In this document: positions 42,420 through 48,909 of the stretch, one piece after another
Layout of the letters: every line of letters begins with the position of its first letter
Numbering within the stretch: position 1 is the first letter of the stretch
From: M3007 sp041736625
Lineage (GTDB): Bacteria; Bacteroidota; Bacteroidia; Chitinophagales; Saprospiraceae
Reading direction: 5' to 3'
DNA: 64,000 bases
Assembly (NCBI GenBank): GCA_041736625.1
Contig: JBGSTG010000073.1
Location: 32,733 to 96,732, forward strand
Made by a program: the position numbers and the translations under genes
Notes under the pieces: generated by a model
What the model was told of the DNA's origin: nothing
The model's database searches: none
Seen by the model: only the letters and a program-made list of their open reading frames with translations

Positions 42420-43976
42420 ATGCGCGCCTTGAAACCCTTTTTACTCCTTGCCGTATTGCTGCTTTTTTACGGGTTTGCCTACGCCCCTTTCGGCATAAAC
42501 GAGACGGACGGCGGCTTTCTCACCGGTTTGGCCTGGCAGGTAATGCAAGGAAAAACGTTGTACGCGGAAGTGTTGTACGTCCGGCCGCCCTTACCCGTTT
42601 GGCTGCACGCAGCGTATCTGTGGCTGGCGCCGGATGCGTGGGCGATGTTGGGTGAGCGCTGGCTGTTTTACCTCAAGTTGATGTTGTATTGCTGGTGGGG
42701 TTGCGGGGTGCTGTGGCAGGGTCGCGAAAGGGTATGGACAACCGCTTTTGCATTTGTCCTTTCAGCACACCATTACCCTGCGGCCGCCTGGCACACCGTG
42801 GACGGGATTTTTTTTGCCGCCCTGGGCTTTTATCTGTTTTTCAGCGTTCGACAAACAGCGTCCGGTTTTTTTTCCGGCGCCTGCGTGGCTGCTTCAGCCC
42901 TTTGCAAGCAATCTTTCTACCCGCTGATTCTGCTATTTCTGCTGCTAACACTGCTTTTCGGTTGGCGTGATTCCAGAAATCGGTGGGCTGTAGCCGGTAT
43001 GGCAGGGGCTTTCGCCATCGTGCTGGTCGCGTTGCATCAGCAACACGCCCTTGCCGCGTTTTGGACGCTTACCCAGGCCGCTTCCGGCGCAGGCGAAGCG
43101 GTACAACACGGTATTTTGGACTACTTTCGCCTCCATCCGGTTGTGCTTGCCGGCAGTGCGTTACTGTGCACCTGGGCGTTTTGGTCGAAGAGCCCGTGGG
43201 GTATGCCTGTGCTGTCGGGCTTTTTGGCCGCTACTTTTCTCGGACAAGTGTTGCAGCATCGGGATTTTGTCGTTCCGCAGTCGCAAACGAGGGTGCTTTT
43301 CTGGTTGGCTGCCTGCGTATGGGGTTGGCAACTGTGGCAACACCGTCGATTGGACACCGGGATATGGAAGCCGGTCGCCTTGCTGGCAGTATCCTGGTGC
43401 AGTTCCGTGAGTTGGGGATACAACTTGCCGGTGCTGTTCGCTGTTCCGCTGGTTTGGGGCGTTTCGAATGCGGCATGTGGAATGCGGAATGCGGAATGGC
43501 GGGTGCGGAATACTGCCGCCTTGTTGGCGCTGCTGGTGGTGTTTGGTGTGGCTTATCGGTTTGTGTACCGCGACGGTCCGCGCAGCAACATGACGGTTCA
43601 CCTGGGCGCGATTTTTCCCAGGTTGACGGGCATCTATTCATCGCCGGAAACTGCCGGTTTGTATCGCGACCTGGCGATGCTCCATCAACGATACGGCGAT
43701 CGCTTCGCCGTGCTTCCCGCGTTTCCACAGGCCAATTATTTGTGTGACAGTCGCCCTCTGCTGCCCCTCGACTGGGTGGTTCAGCGGGAGACCGGGGGGC
43801 GACAAAACCTGCTGGAAGAAGTGGCGTTGCGAGAAAACCCGTACTTTTTGGTCGAAAAATCGTGGCGATACCGCCTCGACACCGACCCGGAACTCGCGTT
43901 CACACGGCAAATCGTGCAACGTGCAACCCTGATCGACTCCTCCGATCACTTTACCGTCTACCGACTTCGTCCATGA
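42420..43976 (+). CDS. GT39-like integral membrane glycosyltransferase
   Basis: A 518-residue protein with roughly ten transmembrane helices. The first periplasmic loop carries the acidic motif of GT-C enzymes (GINETDGGFLTGLAWQVMQG) followed by VRPPLPVWLHAAYLW, the GT39/PMT/ArnT arrangement; the C-terminal 120 residues are periplasmic. It should transfer a sugar from a polyprenyl-phosphate carrier. Residues about 349-365 (SNAACGMRNAEWRVRNT) are encoded by the GGAATGN heptad repeat at 43465-43513, which looks inserted between two membrane helices without breaking the frame. It starts two bases after the oxidase and overlaps the HAD gene by four bases. Confidence 0.82.
   Translation: MRALKPFLLLAVLLLFYGFAYAPFGINETDGGFLTGLAWQVMQGKTLYAEVLYVRPPLPVWLHAAYLWLAPDAWAMLGERWLFYLKLMLYCWWGCGVLWQGRERVWTTAFAFVLSAHHYPAAAWHTVDGIFFAALGFYLFFSVRQTASGFFSGACVAASALCKQSFYPLILLFLLLTLLFGWRDSRNRWAVAGMAGAFAIVLVALHQQHALAAFWTLTQAASGAGEAVQHGILDYFRLHPVVLAGSALLCTWAFWSKSPWGMPVLSGFLAATFLGQVLQHRDFVVPQSQTRVLFWLAACVWGWQLWQHRRLDTGIWKPVALLAVSWCSSVSWGYNLPVLFAVPLVWGVSNAACGMRNAEWRVRNTAALLALLVVFGVAYRFVYRDGPRSNMTVHLGAIFPRLTGIYSSPETAGLYRDLAMLHQRYGDRFAVLPAFPQANYLCDSRPLLPLDWVVQRETGGRQNLLEEVALRENPYFLVEKSWRYRLDTDPELAFTRQIVQRATLIDSSDHFTVYRLRP
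43465..43513. repeat. Seven-unit heptanucleotide repeat inside a coding sequence (GGAATGN)
   Basis: Units: CGAATGC, GGCATGT, GGAATGC, GGAATGC, GGAATGG, CGGGTGC, GGAATAC. The length of 49 bases, if preceded and followed by further altered bases, keeps the glycosyltransferase frame open. It starts with the same CGAATGC unit and has the same orientation as the copy at 12786-12813. Confidence 0.8.
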
Positions 43977-44620
43977 CCCACCGCCGACCAACCATCGCAC
44001 TCTTCGACTTCGACGGCACGCTCACTACGCGGGACTCCATGCTGTTGTTTTTTCGCATGGTCGACCCCTCCGGTGTGGGCTGGCTGCACTTCCTGTGGGT
44101 CCTGCCCCGGGTGGTATTGCGATACGGAGCCAATCGGGAGGCGGTGAAAAAAGCGCTGATCAGGGCATTTCTGGGTGGAAAAAGTGAAGTGGTTCTCCGC
44201 GAACTGGGCGAACGATTTGTAAGCAAAGTGCTGCCCCGATATCTGAATGCGCCGGTGCTGGAAGCTATGCGCCGGCTTCGCGACGAAGGCGCGCGCGTGT
44301 TCATAGTTTCTGCGGCATTGGACGTCTGGCTGGCGCCGTTCGCCCGGCAGGAAAGGGTGGGGTGCCTGTGCACCGAGCCGGCTTACGACGACGGCGTATT
44401 TCGGGGCGCGTGGCGGACGGCCAATTGCCGGGGGCCGGAAAAACGGGAAAGAATTTTAAGCGACGTTTTTCAAAAGGAAAATAACGAACGCGGAACGGTG
44501 CGGGTAATTGCCTACGGAAACAGCAAGGGCGACCGGGAAATGCTGGCAATGGCCGACGAGGCCTGGTGGGTATCGCGATCGGGGGTGGCCACGCGAATCA
44601 GCGGCCACCATCCGGTTTAG
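43973..44620 (+). CDS. HAD-IB family hydrolase
   Basis: A 215-residue phosphatase. The HAD motifs are complete: nucleophile DFDGTLTTRDS (residues about 12-22), motif II Ser in VFIVSAALDVWL, Lys region in NCRGPEKRERIL, and motif IV in YGNSKGDREMLAMAD. The length and motif IV fit the HAD-IB (SerB/PGP-like) group. The ATG overlaps the stop of the glycosyltransferase gene (ATGA), so translation is probably coupled. In this operon it may remove a phosphate from a sugar- or lipid-phosphate intermediate. Confidence 0.9.
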   Translation: MTHRRPTIALFDFDGTLTTRDSMLLFFRMVDPSGVGWLHFLWVLPRVVLRYGANREAVKKALIRAFLGGKSEVVLRELGERFVSKVLPRYLNAPVLEAMRRLRDEGARVFIVSAALDVWLAPFARQERVGCLCTEPAYDDGVFRGAWRTANCRGPEKRERILSDVFQKENNERGTVRVIAYGNSKGDREMLAMADEAWWVSRSGVATRISGHHPV

Positions 44621-45059
44621 CCTTGAACGACCACGTTACCCACACCCTGGCCGCCTCCGTCCCGTCGGGTAAAGCGCCAACAGCAAGGGCGCGAACGGTT
44701 TGTGGTTCTCCCGTGTCGAAGGCGCGCGCAATGGCGTCGCGAATGAGCGACACATCGGAACAGGTAAACACCAACGTGCGGTCGGCCTTTTTTAGAAACT
44801 CCGCCTCCACATGCCGTACCAGCATGGAACAAGGTGGTCGGTTGCGCATGGCCATCAGGGCGGGCAAGCCCGACGCCATTTCGCCTGCCGCGCACTGGGC
44901 GGCAAAATAAATCGAGCGGAACGGGTTTTTAGAACGCCAGCCATAGGGCAGCTGCACCCGACATTCAGCATCTGTGACCGCTACCGGCCGAATGCCCATA
45001 AACCAGGCGGCGGGCAGGTGCCGGAACAGGAAAAGCGGAAAAAGGGGAAGAAGACGCAT
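44598..45059 (-). CDS. DUF4442 hotdog-fold protein
   Basis: A 153-residue hotdog protein resembling DUF4442/PaaI-like thioesterases: PAAWFMGIRPVAVTDAECRVQLPYGWRSKN, then SIYFAAQCAAGEMASGLPAL, the helix with the catalytic-type acidic residue. Its activity is unproven. The 3' end overlaps the end of the convergent HAD gene by 23 bases, an unusual but not rare tail-to-tail overlap. Confidence 0.8.
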   Translation of the reverse strand: MRLLPLFPLFLFRHLPAAWFMGIRPVAVTDAECRVQLPYGWRSKNPFRSIYFAAQCAAGEMASGLPALMAMRNRPPCSMLVRHVEAEFLKKADRTLVFTCSDVSLIRDAIARAFDTGEPQTVRALAVGALPDGTEAARVWVTWSFKAKPDGGR

Positions 45060-45133
45060 GTGGGTTAAACATTTAATACAGAACCTGGTTATAAAAGTAG
45101 AGCTTCTTTTTTATATAGCAATGTTTTTTTCAC

Positions 45134-45862
45134 ATGTTCGACTGGATCACCGACCCCGGCGCTTGGGTAGCTTTTCTGACGCTTTGCAGCCTGGAGATTG
45201 TACTGGGCATAGACAACATCATTTTCATCACCATTCTTAGCAACAAGCTGCCACCAAAACAACAAGTCAAAGCCCGGCAAACCGGCATCGCGCTGGCATT
45301 ATTCCTGCGCTTGGCGTTGCTCTTCTCGATCAGTTGGATCATGGGGCTTACGGCTACCTTGTTCACCATTCTGGAGCAATCCATCAGTGGGCGCGATCTC
45401 ATCCTGATATTGGGCGGGTTGTTCCTGATTTACAAGGCGGTCAAGGAAATTCACAATAAGTTTGAGCAGACCGGCGCGGATTCAAATGAAGCAATGGAGC
45501 GCAAGGTAACCTATAACCTGGTAATTGCGCAAATTCTGATGGTCGACCTGGTGTTTTCGCTGGATTCGGTCATCACTGCGGTGGGAATGGTAAAGGAGAT
45601 CGGTATCATGATTGGCGCCGTCGTTGTTTCTGTAGTCGTCATGTTGTTGTCGGCACGGGCCATCAGCGATTTTGTAAACCGGCATCCGGCGGTAAAGGTA
45701 TTAGCATTGGCGTTCCTGGTGATGATCGGCACCACGCTCATCGCCGAAGGAGTCGGGTTTTACATTCCAAAAGGGTATGTATACGTGTCCATGTTGTTTG
45801 CTGTCGGCGTAGAATTCATCAACATACGACTGGGCGCACGAAATGCCGTCGTCGGCCGTTAG
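45134..45862 (+). CDS. TerC family integral membrane protein
   Basis: A 242-residue protein with about seven transmembrane helices. The TerC motif is clear in two places: LTLCSLEIVLGIDNIIFI and MVDLVFSLDSVITAVGM, each with the acidic residues thought to bind a divalent metal. TerC relatives export Mn2+ or protect secretion enzymes from metal stress. A Lys/His-rich cytoplasmic loop lies between helices 3 and 4. Monocistronic; I see no promoter match in the short AT-rich upstream gap. Confidence 0.93.
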   Translation: MFDWITDPGAWVAFLTLCSLEIVLGIDNIIFITILSNKLPPKQQVKARQTGIALALFLRLALLFSISWIMGLTATLFTILEQSISGRDLILILGGLFLIYKAVKEIHNKFEQTGADSNEAMERKVTYNLVIAQILMVDLVFSLDSVITAVGMVKEIGIMIGAVVVSVVVMLLSARAISDFVNRHPAVKVLALAFLVMIGTTLIAEGVGFYIPKGYVYVSMLFAVGVEFINIRLGARNAVVGR

Positions 45863-46045
45863 GATTCATAGGCATTAGTTGTTACCCCTAAAGAAAGCAA
45901 AGCAAAATGCATTGTAAATTAAGCAAGTACACGCATTTACCGTAATTTGAAATGAGAGGGGGCATTTGTACACGTTTTGGGTGAGCGATGTAGAAAAGGA
46001 TTGCGCCATGTTGCCGGTCAGTCACTTACCAATCTGTTCACCCAC

Positions 46046-46076
46046 TTGCATGTTTTTACAAAAAAAGGTATTTTTG
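46046..46076 (+). promoter_or_regulatory. Bacteroidota promoter TTG-N20-TATTTTTG
   Basis: TTG at 46046-46048 and TATTTTTG at 46069-46076 are separated by 20 bases, the best complete match to the Bacteroidota promoter in this window. It lies 16 bases before the ATG of the DUF5678-like gene. Confidence 0.6.
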
Positions 46077-46092
46077 TAAAAAATTAGCAACC

Positions 46093-46380
46093 ATGGAAAA
46101 GGAAAAGGTTCAATACGACGCTGAAAAATATCCGAATTTCAAGGAGTACCTCTGGTTCAAGGAAAACGAGGAGGAACTGATGAAACGGTATTATGGGCGG
46201 TATATCGTGATCAAAGATGAAAAAGTGATTGGGGATTATGGGTCTTGGAGGCTGGCAAGGCAACAAAGCGTTAAAGAACACAAGCCAGGCACTTTCATCA
46301 TTCAACATTGTATAGAACGAGATCCTCTTTGGGCTCCGCGCCTCTTTGGACACAAACTTATCACCGTTGATGAAAAATGA
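46093..46380 (+). CDS. DUF5678-like small protein
   Basis: A 95-residue, charged protein with the pattern of DUF5678: WFKENEEELMKRYYGRYIVI followed by KDEKVIGDYGSW and a Pro-Gly turn (KPGTFIIQHC). It has no signal peptide. It overlaps the downstream retropepsin-like gene by 11 bases and both have lower GC than neighbouring genes, so the pair was probably acquired together. The function is unknown; similar small proteins often precede aspartyl-protease-like genes. Confidence 0.7.
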   Translation: MEKEKVQYDAEKYPNFKEYLWFKENEEELMKRYYGRYIVIKDEKVIGDYGSWRLARQQSVKEHKPGTFIIQHCIERDPLWAPRLFGHKLITVDEK

Positions 46381-46864
46381 AAACAGCTTAACCGTTTATG
46401 CACTAACAAAAGAGCATGAATTTATTGCCCCGGCCATTTATACTGGAGCTGGTGTTTGTTCTCCAGATGAATTAGTCGGAAGTGAAAATTTATCGCCGGA
46501 TGATAGCCGGATTCGCTGGCACAAGGCGCTTTGGGACACTGGCGCTACACAGTCCTGTATTTCTGACCGTCTAGCAGAAGAATTAGCATTAGAAGTAGAC
46601 GGCTTTGTAGATGTCGCCACTGCAACCGGCATTGTGCGATTTGCTGTTTATACTATTCATCTGGTTTTGCTCAACCGTCTTGTTTTCCATAGTGTTCAAG
46701 TAATAGGCTTTACCTATGCCGACGACGATTGCGACCTCATCATCGGCATGGACATAATGACGCAAGGCGACTTGTCAATCACCAACATGGAGGGGCGCAC
46801 TGTCTTTTCTTTCCGGATTCCCTCGTTGCATGTGGTTGATTTTGAGGCGGAGCAAAGTAGGTAA
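46370..46864 (+). CDS. Retropepsin-like aspartic protease (single domain)
   Basis: A 164-residue protein with the retropepsin active-site motif WDTGATQSCIS (about residues 57-67) and the second signature LIIGMDIMTQGD (about 125-136), so the fold would be a homodimer. It has no signal peptide, so it probably acts in the cytoplasm. The ATG at 46370 overlaps the upstream DUF5678-like gene. An upstream TTG (46346) is open but less likely. The substrate is unknown; the partner gene may supply it. Confidence 0.8.
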   Translation: MKNENSLTVYALTKEHEFIAPAIYTGAGVCSPDELVGSENLSPDDSRIRWHKALWDTGATQSCISDRLAEELALEVDGFVDVATATGIVRFAVYTIHLVLLNRLVFHSVQVIGFTYADDDCDLIIGMDIMTQGDLSITNMEGRTVFSFRIPSLHVVDFEAEQSR

Positions 46865-46880
46865 ATTGGGGGACTTCATT

Positions 46881-48170
46881 TCAAAACGCCTCCTGTAAAC
46901 CAAAATAAATGCCACTGGAGCGGTCCAGGCCCACGGCAAGGTCGACCGTCAGGTTTACCCGGGCGCGCTTGTCCATTTTCAGTCGAAAGCCTGCGCCCAT
47001 GGCGGGGGCCGCTTCGTCGAACAGCCCCTGATCAGGACTGGATGCCCAGGTGTTATTCAAAAACACCACGCCGCCCCACAGGCCGTTGGCAGAAATGGGG
47101 TAGCGGTATTCTGCTTCCATGTATATCATGTTGATGCCCCGATAACGTCCTTGAATATAGCCGCGTCCGGAGCGGTTGTAGGTATCCCATCCAATGGACG
47201 GCAAGGCCAGGTAGGGCACGTTGCCGTCAACCACAAACGTCCCCCAGCTCCAGAAGGCCAGCACCTTGCGTTTTTTTGTTTGCGACAAGGGTAGGTAGTA
47301 CCGCACATCGTAATTGGACATGATGCTGTACTGCGAGTTGCGGAACACTTCCGGATTTATTCGGATGGAGAAGGAGCCGTAGTAACCGGAGTAGGGGTTG
47401 GAAACGATGTCGCGCGTGTCGGTCAGTATGTTCAGGTTAAAACCATTGGTGATGTAGGTTTCAGCGTTAAACTTTTTATTCGCCGAGTACGCATAGTGTT
47501 GGGTGATGTAATAATTTTCGCTGCTGGTGTCGGTGTTCAGTTTTTCATCCTCAATATTGTAGTGGTGATCAATGGAAATACCCAACCCCACATACAGCGG
47601 TTTATCGCCAACCTGCCTGACCACATCTTCATAAATACGCAGATAATCGAAACGCATGGGTTCAGCATCCGGAAGCGTGGTTTGGTTGAGGTTGTTGGTG
47701 CCGAGCAGGTAGTCGCCCACGTCCGAGTTCACAATGCCCAGGCCATAGGTGGGTTGGGCGAAGAGCATGATGCGCCAGTCGCCCTGCAGAAACCACTCGT
47801 TATTTTGCAGATAAACCTTGCTGCGGGCGTTGACAATGAACTGTTTTTTCGAGGTGATTTGTGCATTGATCAGGGCCGACGACATTTTGGTTGGCGCGGG
47901 CGCTGTCTGGTGAGAAATACTCAGGGCGGCTCCCAGCAGAAAACCATTGGCCGGCGCATAGCCGATCACCGGAAGAAACGAAATGTAGTTCTTGCCCACG
48001 ACCAGATCGGGCGAAGTCGCTACCGTGCTGGTGTCGTGACGCCACTCCCGGACCTCGTCGGTCAAGTCTCTGTTCTCTTCCAACTCCTGTGCACCGGCCG
48101 CTGTACCCAAGCAAAACAAGAAGATGCCTGAATGAAAAATATTCCGAATAATTTGTTCGGTCGTATGCAT
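46881..48170 (-). CDS. Outer-membrane beta-barrel protein (surface antigen/BamA-like barrel)
   Basis: A 429-residue protein with a signal peptide (residues 8-28, ending GAAAG A Q-type site), a short mature N-terminus and a barrel of alternating strands rich in Tyr and Asn. Strand pairs such as FLLGAALSISHQT and MGAGFRLKMDKRARVNLTVD and the C-terminal aromatic Phe resemble the Omp85/surface-antigen barrel without POTRA domains, as in patatin-type or D15-like proteins. The ATG at 48170 is chosen because the frame upstream overlaps the preceding gene. It lies eight bases after the small barrel gene, so the two are co-transcribed. Confidence 0.8.
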   Translation of the reverse strand: MHTTEQIIRNIFHSGIFLFCLGTAAGAQELEENRDLTDEVREWRHDTSTVATSPDLVVGKNYISFLPVIGYAPANGFLLGAALSISHQTAPAPTKMSSALINAQITSKKQFIVNARSKVYLQNNEWFLQGDWRIMLFAQPTYGLGIVNSDVGDYLLGTNNLNQTTLPDAEPMRFDYLRIYEDVVRQVGDKPLYVGLGISIDHHYNIEDEKLNTDTSSENYYITQHYAYSANKKFNAETYITNGFNLNILTDTRDIVSNPYSGYYGSFSIRINPEVFRNSQYSIMSNYDVRYYLPLSQTKKRKVLAFWSWGTFVVDGNVPYLALPSIGWDTYNRSGRGYIQGRYRGINMIYMEAEYRYPISANGLWGGVVFLNNTWASSPDQGLFDEAAPAMGAGFRLKMDKRARVNLTVDLAVGLDRSSGIYFGLQEAF

Positions 48171-48178
48171 GATACCGT

Positions 48179-48745
48179 CTAAAAATGGAATTTCAAACCT
48201 GCCTGCCAGTAGCGGTTGTACCATCCGTTGTCCACCTCGAGTAATCCCCAATAGTATCGGGCTTCAATGGTCATGAACAGGATGTTGAAGCCAGCGCCGG
48301 CGTCGACAGCCAGATCGAAGGCTGCGGCGCGGTCGTCATCGTCGCGATCCACTTTCTCGCCGTCAACGGTGAAATCCTCCGCAATCCGAAAGTTGCCGTT
48401 CAGGCCCGCCACACCCACAAACGGGCCGAGTTTGAGCACCCCCTGGGCCGGCACGGTCAGGTAGTGGAGCTGCAGCCGCACGTCGTCCGACTGCTGAGCG
48501 CCGGCGATCATGTACTCCAGACCGGTTTCAATGTGGATGAGTGGAACGATCTTGATTTTCCGGACATAGCCGATGTATCCCCGGTCAAGGTGGTCGGCAG
48601 CATCTTCATCGTTGTTGTTCAGGTTGGAATATTGGTATCCGATTCGAAAGCCGTTGGGTAGATCGAAGCGGCCATCATCTTCCTTTTGTGCGGAGCACAA
48701 GACGGTGATAAGCGCCAGGACGGTAGTGAGACAAAGTATTCTCAT
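48179..48745 (-). CDS. Small outer-membrane beta-barrel protein
   Basis: A 188-residue protein with a signal peptide (residues 1-20, ending LCSAQ) and eight or so amphipathic strands (GFRIGYQYSN, YIGYVRKIKIVPLIHIETGLEY, GAGFNILFMTIEARYYWGL) ending in FKFHF, the typical terminal aromatic of OmpA/porin-like barrels. The ATG at 48745 leaves a clean signal peptide; one at 48757 is also open. It is the first gene of a two-gene barrel operon. Confidence 0.8.
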   Translation of the reverse strand: MRILCLTTVLALITVLCSAQKEDDGRFDLPNGFRIGYQYSNLNNNDEDAADHLDRGYIGYVRKIKIVPLIHIETGLEYMIAGAQQSDDVRLQLHYLTVPAQGVLKLGPFVGVAGLNGNFRIAEDFTVDGEKVDRDDDDRAAAFDLAVDAGAGFNILFMTIEARYYWGLLEVDNGWYNRYWQAGLKFHF

Positions 48746-48909
48746 GTGGGGAGCCATTAGAGGGTTAAAAAATGTTGAGGGTGAAATTACAGACCGGAAC
48801 GTCTACAGCGGCAATTAGCAAGTAAAACAGCAACAACAATTTGAAGGTGACTTTCATGTACTTTTTTTGAATATTGAAAAGCTTTTAAATTTCACGTTTA
48901 TGTAAGGGG

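Noticed and set aside
46093..46864. Classical toxin-antitoxin pair
   Set aside because: The small first gene and overlap fit, but neither protein resembles a known toxin or antitoxin and the second has an intact aspartic protease motif.
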